From: Lachnospiraceae bacterium
GTDB lineage: Bacteria; Bacillota; Clostridia; Lachnospirales; Lachnospiraceae
Direction of reading: 5' to 3'
Assembly: GCA_016285265.1 (NCBI GenBank)
Contig: JAEEQL010000016.1
Coordinates: forward strand, 1 to 33,835
DNA: 33,835 nucleotides
Made by a program: the position numbers and the translations under genes. Below the pieces are notes generated by a model that worked only from the letters and a program-made list of their open reading frames with translations, was not told where the DNA came from and did not search any database. Below, piece by piece: positions 25,251 through 33,835 of this stretch. How positions within the stretch are numbered: the first letter of the stretch is position 1; each line of letters opens with the position of its first letter.

Positions 25251-27827
25251 TCAGAGCTTCATTCCGGGTCTTCCGTGGCAGGCCTTGAACTTCTTGCCGC
25301 TGCCGCAGGGGCAGGGATCGTTGGGATAAACCTTCTGGGCCGATCTTGTCTTGGGGGCTCTGGGGCCGGAATCATCCTTGTTGGTTCCGGTTACCTGGGC
25401 AACCTGTTCACGCTCGACCTTCTGTTCAACCTTGATATGCATGAGAAGCTTGACGGTATCTTCCTGAATATTCTGGATAAGCTCGTCAAACATTGCATAA
25501 CCCTGGTTCCTGTATTCGATAAGAGGGTCCTTCTGACCGTAGGATGCAAGTCCCGCACCCTGTTCCATGATGGCCATATCATCGATATGTCCCATCCACT
25601 TGCGGTCGATGGTACGAAGGAGAATGACTCTCTCCACTTCACGGATAGCTTCGGGATCGGGGAATTCCGCTTCCTTGGTCTCATAGAACTTGACCGCTTC
25701 TTCCTTGAGAGCCTGCTTGATGCTGTTCTTCTTGAGCTTGCTCATTCTCTCCTTGGTGATGGGCTCAAGGGGAATGATGGGAAGAAGGATCTCGTTGAGC
25801 TCGGTGAAGTCCCAGTTTTCGGGAGAAACATCATCATTGATGCAGATATCAACGCTTCTCTCGACGATATCGGTGATCATCTTGTAGATGTAATCCCTCA
25901 TGCTCTCGCCGTCGAGAACCTTGCGTCTCTCTTCATATATGATCTGTCTCTGCTCGCTCATGACCTTGTCATACTCGAGGAGATTCTTACGGATACCGAA
26001 GTTGTTGGACTCTATCCTCTTCTGTGCGGTCTCGATGGCGCCGGTAAGAGCCTTGTGCTCGATCTCCTGACCCTCGGGAATTCCGAGTGCATTGAACATG
26101 GAGATGAGTCTCTCGGAACCGAACAGTCTCATCAGATCGTCTTCAAGTGAGATATAGAATTTGGATTCACCGGGATCGCCCTGACGTCCGGAACGTCCGC
26201 GCAGCTGGTTATCGATACGTCTGGATTCGTGACGCTCCGTTCCGATAATCTTAAGTCCGCCTGCGGCAAGCGCTTCCTCGTCAAGCTTGATATCGGTACC
26301 ACGGCCGGCCATGTTGGTAGCGATGGTGACGTTTCCGTGGATACCTGCCTGTGCTACGATCTCTGCTTCTCTTTCATGGAACTTTGCGTTTAGAACTTCA
26401 TGCTTTATGCCTGCCTTACTGAAGATCCTGCTGAGTTCCTCCGATGCATCGATGTTGATCGTACCGATGAGGACGGGCTGACCCTTTTCATGTGCTTCGA
26501 TGGTTGCCTGAAGGATGGCATTAAGCTTCTCCTTTTTGGTCTTGTAAACCGCATCCTGAAGGTCTTTCCTGATGACGGGTTTATTGGTGGGGATGGTGAC
26601 TACGGGCATTCCGTAGATCTCCCTGAACTCGGCTTCCTCAGTGAGAGCGGTACCGGTCATGCCGGATTTCTTCTCAAAGAGATTGAAGAAGTTCTGGAAT
26701 GTGATGGTGGCGAGAGTCTTGGACTCGCGCTTGACCTTAACATGCTCCTTGGCCTCGATAGCCTGGTGGAGACCGTCGGAGAATCTTCTTCCGGGCATAA
26801 TACGTCCGGTGAATTCGTCTACGATGAGGATCTGGTCGTCCTTTACGACGTAATCCTGATCCTTGAACATCAGGTTATGTGCCCTGAGTGCAAGAATGAT
26901 ATTGTGGTTGATCTCGGTATTCTCGGGATCCGAAAGATTCTCGATATGGAAGAACTGCTCTACGCGTGCGGTTCCCGCTTCCGTAAGGTTTACGATCTTG
27001 TCCTTCTCGTTTACGACAAAGTCTCCGGTCTCTTCCTGTGTGATACCCATGATGGCATCCATCTTGGAAAGTTCCTTGACATCATCACCGCGCTTTAACT
27101 GTCTTGCGAGAAGATCGCACATCTCATAAAGAGCAGTGGACTTTCCGCTCTGTCCGGAAATGATAAGAGGGGTTCTTGCTTCGTCGATAAGAACCGAGTC
27201 AACCTCGTCGATGATACAGAAATGAAGGTCCCTCAGAACAAGCTGCTTCTTGTAGATAGCCATATTGTCCCTGAGGTAATCAAATCCGAGCTCGTTATTG
27301 GTGACATAGGTGATGTCGCAATTGTACTGCTGCTGTCTCTCCTCGGAATTCATCGAATTGAGCACGCAGCCTACGGTCAGTCCGAGGAATCTGTGAACCT
27401 CACCCATCCACTCGGCGTCACGGTTTGCAAGATAATCGTTAACGGTAACGATGTGAACGCCTCTGCCCGTAAGTGCATTGAGATAAGCGGGACAGGTGGA
27501 CACAAGGGTCTTACCTTCACCGGTTCTCATCTCGGCAATGTTGCCCTGATGAAGAACGATACCGCCTATGAGCTGGACCCTGAAGTGCTCGAGTCCTATG
27601 CTTCTTTTGGCCGCTTCCCTTACGACGGCGAATGCTTCGGGAAGGATGTCGTCAAGGGTTTCTCCCTTTTCGAGACGCTCCTTGAACCAGGGTGTCTTTT
27701 TCTTAAGCTCCTCATCGGAAAGAGCCTGCATCTCCGGCCTTAAGCTTTCTATCTTATCTACGATCGGATAAATCTTTTTAAGTTCTCTATCGGAATAAGT
27801 ACCGAATATTTTTTCAACAAGTTTCAT
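25251..27827 (-). CDS. secA: Preprotein translocase ATPase SecA
   Basis: SecA drives proteins through the SecYEG channel using ATP. The 858 residues are a normal length. Walker A MRTGEGKT (about 102-109), the DEAD-type IIDEVDSVL, the preprotein-binding region and [14 protein letters not shown] are seen. [11 protein letters not shown] and [17 protein letters not shown] follow, and the C-terminal zinc motif [14 protein letters not shown], used for SecB or ribosome contact, is complete. Own promoter at 27855-27883. The SD in front of the ATG is weak (GAGG about 13 bases away). secA-prfB order is very common in Firmicutes. Confidence 0.97.
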   Translation of the reverse strand: MKLVEKIFGTYSDRELKKIYPIVDKIESLRPEMQALSDEELKKKTPWFKERLEKGETLDDILPEAFAVVREAAKRSIGLEHFRVQLIGGIVLHQGNIAEMRTGEGKTLVSTCPAYLNALTGRGVHIVTVNDYLANRDAEWMGEVHRFLGLTVGCVLNSMNSEERQQQYNCDITYVTNNELGFDYLRDNMAIYKKQLVLRDLHFCIIDEVDSVLIDEARTPLIISGQSGKSTALYEMCDLLARQLKRGDDVKELSKMDAIMGITQEETGDFVVNEKDKIVNLTEAGTARVEQFFHIENLSDPENTEINHNIILALRAHNLMFKDQDYVVKDDQILIVDEFTGRIMPGRRFSDGLHQAIEAKEHVKVKRESKTLATITFQNFFNLFEKKSGMTGTALTEEAEFREIYGMPVVTIPTNKPVIRKDLQDAVYKTKKEKLNAILQATIEAHEKGQPVLIGTINIDASEELSRIFSKAGIKHEVLNAKFHEREAEIVAQAGIHGNVTIATNMAGRGTDIKLDEEALAAGGLKIIGTERHESRRIDNQLRGRSGRQGDPGESKFYISLEDDLMRLFGSERLISMFNALGIPEGQEIEHKALTGAIETAQKRIESNNFGIRKNLLEYDKVMSEQRQIIYEERRKVLDGESMRDYIYKMITDIVERSVDICINDDVSPENWDFTELNEILLPIIPLEPITKERMSKLKKNSIKQALKEEAVKFYETKEAEFPDPEAIREVERVILLRTIDRKWMGHIDDMAIMEQGAGLASYGQKDPLIEYRNQGYAMFDELIQNIQEDTVKLLMHIKVEQKVEREQVAQVTGTNKDDSGPRAPKTRSAQKVYPNDPCPCGSGKKFKACHGRPGMKL

Positions 27828-27854
27828 AATCTGTCTTTTACCTCACATCCGACT

Positions 27855-27883
27855 ATTTTATCAGAAATGAGATGTTCTTTCAA
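27855..27883 (-). promoter_or_regulatory. Promoter of the secA-prfB operon
   Basis: TTGAAA (27883-27878), 17-base spacer, TAAAAT (27860-27855) on the minus strand, about 27 to 50 bases before the secA ATG. No clear terminator lies between the LUD gene and this promoter, so read-through from upstream is possible. Confidence 0.65.
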
Positions 27884-27915
27884 TTAAAAGGATTTTTGCC
27901 ATGTTCCCGTTTTCA

Positions 27916-28545
27916 TCAGAATCCGAGGTCATCATTAACCAGTATCACATGGATCCTTCCCTCATGTCTCGAGTATCTCGTGATAAGGATCTGGCAGCAT
28001 ATGGTATCCGGGGATTTGCAGTTCATGCAGGAGCCCGTCTCCGAGCAGGGAGTCTTCAGACCGAATCTCTGGGCATTTATGGGCGCAGCGACATTTCTGG
28101 CCCTCTTCATGGCGGAATCAACGTCCTTGCAGACCTTGTTCATTCCGACGATGAAGACCACCTTTTTGGGGCCCTGGGCGATCATGGAAACCCTGTTTGA
28201 ATTTCCGTCAATATTGATGAGAACGCCGTCCTCAGTCATCGCATTGGTGCTTGCAAGGAAAACATCGGCATCATAGGAATCCATCATTGCGGATCTCTTG
28301 TCAGCCACGGCATCCCTGTCGATGAAGCGGTAATTGCCGTTCTTTACGGCATCCACAAGACCGATCTCGTGGGCGCTCATTGCACCTCCCATAGCCACGG
28401 TCGAACCTTCGGGAATGAGCTCGAGTGCCTTTTTGAGAGCTTCGGCTTTATCTGCGGCATAGTACCCCGTCATATTGCGGGATTCGAGCCCCCCTATGAC
28501 CTTCCGGGCGAGCAGTTCGTTTCTCTTTGTGATGTTCTCGTTCAT
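27916..28545 (-). CDS. LUD-domain (lactate-utilisation-like) protein
   Basis: A 209-residue protein of the LUD/DUF162 group (LutC-related fold). The glycine-rich region GSTVAMGGAMSAHEIGLVDAV (split by a turn) and the segment ASTNAMTEDGVLINIDGNSNRVS are typical. Near the C terminus a cysteine cluster (CSETGSCMNCKSPDTICCQ) could hold an iron-sulfur centre or zinc, a feature of the short stand-alone branch. The family is linked to lactate oxidation only in its LutABC form; lutA and lutB are not here, so the real role is open. ATG with GGAG. It is divergent from the LacI-UxaC fusion across 186 bases. Confidence 0.86.
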   Translation of the reverse strand: MNENITKRNELLARKVIGGLESRNMTGYYAADKAEALKKALELIPEGSTVAMGGAMSAHEIGLVDAVKNGNYRFIDRDAVADKRSAMMDSYDADVFLASTNAMTEDGVLINIDGNSNRVSMIAQGPKKVVFIVGMNKVCKDVDSAMKRARNVAAPINAQRFGLKTPCSETGSCMNCKSPDTICCQILITRYSRHEGRIHVILVNDDLGF

Positions 28546-28639
28546 ATTATTCTCCTTTCACCGGACCGGCTACCTGTTTATGATATACAAATTCGTATGT
28601 CATGTCGAATTAATTAGTTATTAACTTAAAATTAAGCCC

Positions 28640-28668
28640 TTGAAAATGCCTGTTATTTTATTTATAAT
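28640..28668 (+). promoter_or_regulatory. Promoter of the LacI-UxaC fusion gene
   Basis: TTGAAA (28640-28645), 17-base spacer, perfect TATAAT (28663-28668). Transcription should begin near 28675, inside the operator at 28668-28681. The leader is about 57 bases and contains ATTAT.....ATAAT, a weak hairpin near 28701-28715. Confidence 0.8.
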
Positions 28669-28681
28669 GTAACCGCTTTCA
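28668..28681 (+). promoter_or_regulatory. cre/LacI-family operator on the transcription start of the fusion gene
   Basis: TGTAACCGCTTTCA fits the palindromic cre consensus TGWAANCGNTNWCA at every position. It has the central CG expected for a LacI/GalR-family site that the hinge helix enters. It begins on the last base of the -10 box and covers the start point, a position that blocks transcription when bound. It could be read by CcpA or by the fusion protein itself, whose recognition helix is very close to that of CcpA. Confidence 0.75.
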
Positions 28682-28731
28682 TGCAAAGAGAGCGCCGATA
28701 ACATTATTTTTCATAATATACGGAGGCAGAA

Positions 28732-30351
28732 GTGAAAGAAAGCAACCTCACCATATATGATATATCAGAAAAGGCCGGCGTATCCATCGCCACGGTCTCC
28801 AGAGTCCTCAACAATTCGGGTTCCGTCAGTGAAAAGACCCGGAAAAAGGTAATGGACGCCATCAACGATACCGGCTACACTCCCAATGCTTTCGCAAGAG
28901 GGCTGGGACTCAATTCAGACAAAAAGTCAGTAAAGGAATTCATGGATGATGAATTCCTGCTTGATAATGCCACGGCATCAAAGCTCTACCACGACTATGC
29001 CGAAAAAATGCCGATCCTCGATTATCACTGCCATATCTCTCCCAAAGAGATCGCAGAGGACAGAAGGTTTGACAATATCGCGCAGGTCTGGCTCGGCGGT
29101 GACCATTACAAATGGCGCTTTATGAGAAGCTGCGGCATCGAGGAAAAGTACATAACCGGCAAGGCATCCGACCACGATAAGTTCATCAAGTGGGCCGCGT
29201 GTCTCGGAAAGGCAATCGGTAATCCTCTCTATCACTGGAGCCACCTTGAGCTTCAGAGATATTTCGATTTCCACGGACATCTGTGCGAAGACAATGCCGA
29301 GGAGGTATGGGAGCTCTGCAACAAAAAGCTTGCGGAGCCGGATATGAGCGCAAGGGGACTCATCAAAAAGAGCGGTGTCACCCTCCTTTGCACCACAGAC
29401 GATCCCATCGACGATCTCCGCTGGCATAAGCAGATCAGGGAGGATTCCTCTTTTGACGTAAAAGTCCTTCCCGCATGGCGTCCCGACAGGGCCATGAACA
29501 TCGAAAAGCACGACTACAAGGATTACCTCAAAAAGCTCGCTTCGGCCGCCGGCGTCGCCAAGATCAAAACCTGGGAAGATCTGAAGACGGCACTCAGGAG
29601 AAGAATGGAGTTCTTCAGGGAGCAGGGCTGCGTGGTCTCCGATCACGGACTTGAATTCCTTATGTATTATCCCGCCAATGACGAAGATATCGAAGCGATC
29701 TTTGCAAAGAGACTTTATAACATGCCCGTTTCAAAGGAAGACGAGTATATGTTCAAGACCGCATTCATGACATTCATGGCGTGCGAATACGTAAAGGCAG
29801 ACTGGACTATGCAGCTCCACTACGGATGCAAGAGGGACAACAATACCGCAATGTTCAAGTCGATCGGTCCCGATACCGGTTTCGACTGCATCAACAACCA
29901 CACACCTTCCGACCAGTGTGCGAACTTCCTCGATTCGCTTGAAAGATTCGGAAATCTTCCGAGAACGATCCTCTACTCTCTCAATCCGATAGACAACGCA
30001 TACATCGGAACGATAATCGGATGCTTCCAGGATTCCACCGCAGTCGGCAAGATCCAGCAGGGAAGCGCATGGTGGTTCAACGATCACATTCAGGGAATGA
30101 CAGATCAGATAAAGTCGCTTGCAGCTCTCGGAAATCTCTCGGGATTTGTCGGAATGCTGACAGACTCAAGATCGTTCTTAAGCTACACGAGACACGAGTA
30201 TTTCAGAAGGATACTCTGTAATATCATAGGTGACTGGGTCGAAAAGGGAATGTTCCCCGAAGACTACAAGATACTCGGCAAGATAGTCGAAGACATCTCA
30301 TACAACAACGCGGTAAGATACTTCAAGTTCCCGCTCGGGGATAAAAAGTGA
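28732..30351 (+). CDS. uxaC: LacI-type DNA-binding domain fused to uronate isomerase (UxaC)
   Basis: One unbroken frame of 539 residues. Residues 6-62 are a full LacI/GalR DNA-binding head: [21 protein letters not shown], turn, [19 protein letters not shown] and the hinge helix NAFARGLGL. From about 66 to 539 it is a complete uronate isomerase, which turns glucuronate or galacturonate into the keto-sugar. Seen are the metal-binding HCH (99-101), [71 protein letters not shown] and the ending NNAVRYFKF. LacI proteins normally carry a sugar-binding domain; here the enzyme takes that place. GTG start with GGAGG six bases upstream. Monocistronic, with no other uronate gene nearby in this window. 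Confidence 0.93.
   Translation: MKESNLTIYDISEKAGVSIATVSRVLNNSGSVSEKTRKKVMDAINDTGYTPNAFARGLGLNSDKKSVKEFMDDEFLLDNATASKLYHDYAEKMPILDYHCHISPKEIAEDRRFDNIAQVWLGGDHYKWRFMRSCGIEEKYITGKASDHDKFIKWAACLGKAIGNPLYHWSHLELQRYFDFHGHLCEDNAEEVWELCNKKLAEPDMSARGLIKKSGVTLLCTTDDPIDDLRWHKQIREDSSFDVKVLPAWRPDRAMNIEKHDYKDYLKKLASAAGVAKIKTWEDLKTALRRRMEFFREQGCVVSDHGLEFLMYYPANDEDIEAIFAKRLYNMPVSKEDEYMFKTAFMTFMACEYVKADWTMQLHYGCKRDNNTAMFKSIGPDTGFDCINNHTPSDQCANFLDSLERFGNLPRTILYSLNPIDNAYIGTIIGCFQDSTAVGKIQQGSAWWFNDHIQGMTDQIKSLAALGNLSGFVGMLTDSRSFLSYTRHEYFRRILCNIIGDWVEKGMFPEDYKILGKIVEDISYNNAVRYFKFPLGDKK
28932..28944 (+). other. Internal SD and ATG at the fusion junction
   Basis: AAAGGA (28932-28937) lies four bases before an in-frame ATG (28942-28944, codon 71). 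This is close to where a normal UxaC begins ([14 protein letters not shown]). It could be a leftover of the ancestral free-standing gene, or could still make an enzyme-only product. The spacing is a little short for strong use. Confidence 0.4.
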
Positions 30352-30374
30352 TCCGATAAGAAATTGAACAGATT

Positions 30375-30402
30375 AAAAGGCAGGTCATATGACCTGCCTT
30401 TT
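30375..30402. terminator. Bidirectional terminator between uxaC fusion and lipoprotein genes
   Basis: A perfect 12-base-pair stem (AAAAGGCAGGTC, 30375-30386, with 30391-30402) with an ATAT loop and T4/A4 ends. It ends the plus-strand fusion gene and lies 16 bases beyond the minus-strand lipoprotein stop. Confidence 0.85.
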
Positions 30403-30417
30403 GCATTCACTTATTTT

Positions 30418-32376
30418 TCAGGGTTTAAGAGTTTCTCTTCCGAGAAGTTCTTCGTAGGGAATGAAAATCTCGACATAATCCACCTGGTACACTGCCACCT
30501 CGTCCGGAAGGAAACAGTAATATATTCCGTCGTCCGTAAATCTGATCAATCCTCCGAAGGAAACAAAGCTCTTGGCATCGGAATAAACCTCATCTTCATT
30601 GCTTCCGTAGTAGGGACTTGAATACTCATCGAAAGTAAGGAAATTTTCAACCGTCTTCTTCGCGACAAGCTCAATGAATTCCTTTTCGGTTCCTGTATAA
30701 AAATCATTTATCGAAAGACTCTCGCCGGTTTCAAGATCGAACAGATAGTATGCCCTTGGGTAATAACCGGCCGACCCTCCGCCATACCAGAATCCGCTCA
30801 TATCCACAGCAAGATATCTGCCGTCTATAACAAAGGCCGAATCCATTCCAAAAGAATTCGTAACCTGACAGAATGTGGGACGTTCGGAGTGATCCGTACA
30901 GGAAGTCTCGTAATAATCCTTTTCCCAATCGCTCATTTCAAGAGCTTTTTGTTCAAGATAATCATTTATCTCCGCCGCGTGACCGGAATACTCATCGTCC
31001 AGGATGAAGTACTCGCAGTATTCCATTATAAGATCGGTTCCGCAGTCGGGACACACATAGGTATCCGAGACATATGAAACCGTTCCGAGATCAAACATAG
31101 GGATATGCGAAAGAATTATCCCCGTCTTTTCCGGAACGGATGCATCGCTTATTTTTCTCCGCATCCAGGTGATATTTCCGTCATCAAATCCGAGATAATA
31201 CAGATAATCTCCCGCAAGGGTAAATCTTTCCGTGGCGGGCACAATCCCGGAACCCGGGACAGTCTTTTCTTCGTACAAAAAGGTATTTGTCCCTTCCGCC
31301 GCATCATACTCATAAACCCGGTGATTCCGTATTCCGAATTCCGAATATTCATATGTGGTGTAATAGAACTTATCACCGGCATTCGAAAGGAGATTCGCTC
31401 CGGTGAGCTGTGTACTGTAGATAGACTCGCCTATCTGTGTTTCTTTACCGGTTTTTACATCAGTGACAAATATGCTGTATAAATGATTGGTATAGTCACT
31501 GTTAAGATAAAACAGATTCCCGGCATCATAATAAAATGCATAAAGTTTCTTGCCGGTATCAATACGTTTCAGCACTTTGCCACTCTCATCGACAGCCGCA
31601 AGAAAGTCCTCTCCGCCTGCAAAAATATAACCGCATTCATCAAGAGTTCTTCTGTAGCAATAAGTCAGCGTTCCACTGTGCCTGTCCTGTCCCTCTATCG
31701 ACATACCTACAGAAACCGCCTTCTCAAAGACCGCATCCAGATCATGAGTCTCCTCACATGTAAAAGAATCCGTGTTTTCATCGTATGTAAATGCTAACTC
31801 ACTGTATCCGGATATATCATAATTCTCATCGTATCCGAGAATAAAATCTATATAAAGGGAACCGTTGTAATAATCAACGCTTCTCACACGTTGCTCCGTA
31901 CTTCCCTCCCAGAGCGGATAAATTTTATAATTTCCGTCATCGATCCCGCCGACCGCAAAAACTATCGGATGATAATCATATTCATCACCGTAAATAAATT
32001 CATCGAAAAAAAGAAAACCTTCACCGAAGCAGACCGCATCCGCTTCAAGTCCTTCCTCGCCGCTAACAATATATTTATCCCCATCGGCATCGGTCAGAGA
32101 ATCCTGAATCTCCTTCTTATCGATCTCATACAGGATATCACCCTCTCCGTCAACGATGTGAAACATATCTGAGCCGAAGTAGGGAAGGATAAAATATTCT
32201 TCATCCGAGGAGTGCTCTCCGGGTTCATCCTCTTCCTCGGGCACGTCATCATCATAGCCATCTTCTTCGACGATATCTTCATTATCATCAGCGGTTTCTT
32301 CCGTAACCGAGCCGCATCCGGCAATCATAAGGCAGCACAATCCGGCGAAAAGAAGGTTGAATATCTTTTTCTTCAT
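30418..32376 (-). CDS. Large lipoprotein with propeller-like repeats and RsiV-like (DUF3298) C-terminal domain
   Basis: A 652-residue exported lipoprotein. The signal ends in MIAGC with the lipid-bearing cysteine at 21, followed by a very acidic linker (about 25-60). The region of about 60-420 has repeated strand patterns (GDYLYYLGFDDGN, GDKFYYTTYEYS, GNLFYLNSDYTN) like DUF5050-type beta-propellers. From about 465 to the end it looks like a DUF3298/RsiV-type domain (YFILDDEYSGHAAEINDYLEQ, RAYYLFDLETGESLSINDFY, GIYYCFLPDEVAVYQ), known from lysozyme-sensing anti-sigma factors and peptidoglycan-related proteins. A CPDC motif lies just before it. ATG with AGAGGA. It follows the EpsG gene by 12 bases. 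Function unknown; a surface sensing or binding role is a guess. Confidence 0.85.
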   Translation of the reverse strand: MKKKIFNLLFAGLCCLMIAGCGSVTEETADDNEDIVEEDGYDDDVPEEEDEPGEHSSDEEYFILPYFGSDMFHIVDGEGDILYEIDKKEIQDSLTDADGDKYIVSGEEGLEADAVCFGEGFLFFDEFIYGDEYDYHPIVFAVGGIDDGNYKIYPLWEGSTEQRVRSVDYYNGSLYIDFILGYDENYDISGYSELAFTYDENTDSFTCEETHDLDAVFEKAVSVGMSIEGQDRHSGTLTYCYRRTLDECGYIFAGGEDFLAAVDESGKVLKRIDTGKKLYAFYYDAGNLFYLNSDYTNHLYSIFVTDVKTGKETQIGESIYSTQLTGANLLSNAGDKFYYTTYEYSEFGIRNHRVYEYDAAEGTNTFLYEEKTVPGSGIVPATERFTLAGDYLYYLGFDDGNITWMRRKISDASVPEKTGIILSHIPMFDLGTVSYVSDTYVCPDCGTDLIMEYCEYFILDDEYSGHAAEINDYLEQKALEMSDWEKDYYETSCTDHSERPTFCQVTNSFGMDSAFVIDGRYLAVDMSGFWYGGGSAGYYPRAYYLFDLETGESLSINDFYTGTEKEFIELVAKKTVENFLTFDEYSSPYYGSNEDEVYSDAKSFVSFGGLIRFTDDGIYYCFLPDEVAVYQVDYVEIFIPYEELLGRETLKP

Positions 32377-32388
32377 GTGGTTTTCCTC

Positions 32389-33489
32389 TTACTGGAAGAT
32401 CCAGTTGTAATAAGGGAGTATCCTGACATCGGTGTTGTACGCACTCCTTAAGAAGAGTGCAAAGAACGCTATGAATGCAATGCAGATAAGAACCGTCCAT
32501 ACGGTCCTTGCCTTTTTGTTTTCGATCCTGCGTATCAGACCGGGAATAAAGAATATATTGGTGATATTGAGATAAAAACCGATCCTGGAGATCTCGGGCA
32601 TGAACGAACAGAACACATACAGAAGCAGTGCCCAGAGATTGCAGTAGAATCCGAATTTAAGCTTCGGATCTTCCTTTACGTTTTCACGGTATATAAGTGC
32701 GAAGATAAATACCGCCGCAGCCTTTGCGATATTGGTCAGGCTCGTCTGACCGGTATCGAACATCGATCCCTCATAGAAGGGATAAAAGATAAAGATGATA
32801 CTGCGGTAAAGTCCGGGGAAGAAAAGAAGTGTTGCGCAGAATGCACCTATGATGATATGCCCGATGCGGTTCCAGTTCACCGTCGCAAGGAGGTAAAGAG
32901 GAATGACTATCAGCACGGACTTATGGAAAAGCGCCGCGAAGGCAATGACGGCAATGAACTTGATGTAGTCCTTTCCGAGAACATACTTGATTGAATACAT
33001 CGCTGCGGAAAGGGCAAGATAATATCTGACATTGTTCAGGCTTCCGAAATAGTAGCCCGCAGTCATGAATATAAAAAGAGAAAACACAAACCACTCGCTC
33101 TGATCGTAAATGGCCTTGACCATCAGGAATACTGTCACGAGTGAAAAGAATGCAAATATCGGAAGGTAATTATCATAATCAAGAAACCACTGAAGGAACT
33201 TCACCACATACCTGAAGCCGATCTCATAGCTGACATGTCTGTCCTGTGCGATGAGATTGAAATTGTCCCTGTATACCCAGTAGTCGTTACCGACAGCGAT
33301 CCTGCAGACGGAAACCGCGGACAGCAGAATAAATATCGCAAGGGCTATGATGCGGTTTCTTGCGGTAAGTCTGGATGTGTATGGATTTTTCGTCAGTACA
33401 TCCTTCTCGCTTACGGTCCCTATTCCGAATGCCAGAAATACAACAACCGCGGTAAGAATGATATACAGGAAGAGTCCGTAGGTTATCAT
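32389..33489 (-). CDS. EpsG-family polysaccharide-associated membrane protein
   Basis: A 366-residue protein with about ten membrane helices. The family-type segment SVCRIAVGNDYWVYRDNF sits after the second helix, followed by FYFGSLNNVRYYLALS-like YYFGSLNNVRYYLALSAAM, and FHKSVLIVIPLYLL. These are marks of the EpsG family, thought to act in exopolysaccharide polymerisation. The ATG overlaps the previous stop (ATGA). Other capsule or exopolysaccharide genes may lie beyond the window edge. The lipoprotein gene follows on the same strand. Confidence 0.87.
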   Translation of the reverse strand: MITYGLFLYIILTAVVVFLAFGIGTVSEKDVLTKNPYTSRLTARNRIIALAIFILLSAVSVCRIAVGNDYWVYRDNFNLIAQDRHVSYEIGFRYVVKFLQWFLDYDNYLPIFAFFSLVTVFLMVKAIYDQSEWFVFSLFIFMTAGYYFGSLNNVRYYLALSAAMYSIKYVLGKDYIKFIAVIAFAALFHKSVLIVIPLYLLATVNWNRIGHIIIGAFCATLLFFPGLYRSIIFIFYPFYEGSMFDTGQTSLTNIAKAAAVFIFALIYRENVKEDPKLKFGFYCNLWALLLYVFCSFMPEISRIGFYLNITNIFFIPGLIRRIENKKARTVWTVLICIAFIAFFALFLRSAYNTDVRILPYYNWIFQ

Positions 33490-33835
33490 TTCTTATTCTT
33501 AGCGTCATCCGCAAATCTTGATCTTTTGCCTGCGTAATATGCCCTGATCAGTCCGTCATCCGAATCCGCAAGAACGGCACACATGGGTTCTTTGCCGCAC
33601 TTGCTCAGAAGCGAAAGAGCAAGTTCATCCTTCCTGACATCTTCCTTCGAACTGAAAATGTAAACGACAGGCTTGTCACATTTCTTGATCGATTCAATGA
33701 GTCCTTTGCTCTCCGCATCATCAATACCGAGTATTGAGCCTTCGGGCTTAGCCCCCGCTTTCTTAAGTTCATCGATGACAGCGGAAATTTTTTCCTTGGA
33801 AAGGGTCGAAGCAACCGCAAATCCCTCATCTCCCG
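33486..33835 (-). CDS. C-terminal part of an unidentified protein, cut by the window edge
   Basis: Reading the minus strand from 33833 gives 115 residues ending in KRSRFADDAKNKK and a TGA at 33488-33486, which overlaps the EpsG start. The fragment is soluble and alpha-beta in character, with segments GSILGIDDAESKGLIESIKK, KPVVYIFSSKEDV and EPMCAVLADSDDGLIRAYYAG, like a nucleotide- or sugar-binding subdomain. I do not recognise the family. The codon pattern and the overlap support a real gene. The start is beyond the window, so its length and the role in a polysaccharide cluster cannot be judged. Confidence 0.7.
   Translation of the reverse strand, partial: GDEGFAVASTLSKEKISAVIDELKKAGAKPEGSILGIDDAESKGLIESIKKCDKPVVYIFSSKEDVRKDELALSLLSKCGKEPMCAVLADSDDGLIRAYYAGKRSRFADDAKNKK

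Noticed and set aside
25275-26150. Plus-strand open frame of 291 codons, leucine- and glycine-rich at its start
   Set aside because: Antisense to the secA 3' half; the apparent hydrophobic start mirrors the secA C-terminal codons.
28978-29646. Minus-strand open frame of 222 codons inside the UxaC region
   Set aside because: Antisense to highly conserved isomerase motifs; no SD and no family pattern.
1-33835. Search for CRISPR arrays, tRNA and rRNA genes, insertion sequences and phage genes
   Set aside because: No regularly spaced repeats, cloverleaf-type segments, transposase motifs or integrase motifs were noticed; a tRNA or covariance-model scan was not possible here.

Overview
The window looks like a chromosomal stretch from a Gram-positive anaerobe of the class Clostridia, most likely a Lachnospiraceae member of the Butyrivibrio/Roseburia type. 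This is judged from gene content and family resemblance, not from a database search. The supporting signs are Gram-positive lipoprotein signals, strong Shine-Dalgarno (SD) sites, frequent TTG starts, a YesM/YesN two-component pair, an ECF vitamin transporter and an EpsG-type polymer protein. No tRNA, rRNA, CRISPR, insertion sequence or phage gene was seen. Nearly all of the DNA is coding, mostly on the minus strand.

Layout. Positions 1-1371: a possible cut-off membrane ORF, then a minus-strand operon of two small membrane proteins and an XRE-type repressor behind a near-consensus promoter. Positions 1418-10594: a long minus-strand housekeeping operon (YcxB-like, tsaE, tsaB, rimI, rnz, a single-pass protein, tsaD, ispD, tex, AI-2E-family permease) in which many genes overlap by 4 to 17 bases. 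It carries most of the t6A tRNA modification machinery together with tRNA 3' processing and isoprenoid synthesis. Positions 10696-20163: a sugar-uptake island. A TTG-started four-gene operon encodes a membrane-anchored sugar-binding protein, a YesM-type histidine kinase, a YesN-type response regulator and a second, lipoprotein sugar-binding protein. It is followed by a ChvE-MmsA-MmsB multiple-monosaccharide ABC transporter that it probably controls.

Positions 20200-22897: ribU (riboflavin uptake) under an FMN riboswitch whose closing stem overlaps the SD, facing a divergent three-gene plus-strand operon that includes an HEQEH putative metalloprotease. The two divergent promoters appear to share one palindromic -35 box. 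Positions 22902-27883: secA, prfB and an HD-GYP-like protein that has lost the histidine of its HD pair. prfB lacks the usual programmed frameshift. Positions 27916-28545: a LUD-domain protein.

The most unusual gene is at 28732-30351. A complete LacI-type DNA-binding head, including the hinge, is fused in frame to a full-length uronate isomerase (UxaC). A perfect 14-base cre/LacI-type operator sits on the gene's own transcription start, and an internal SD plus ATG at the junction could release the free enzyme. This suggests an enzyme that reports on its own substrate and represses its own gene. Positions 30375-33835: a terminator, a lipoprotein with an RsiV-like C-terminal domain, an EpsG-family membrane protein and a cut-off gene.
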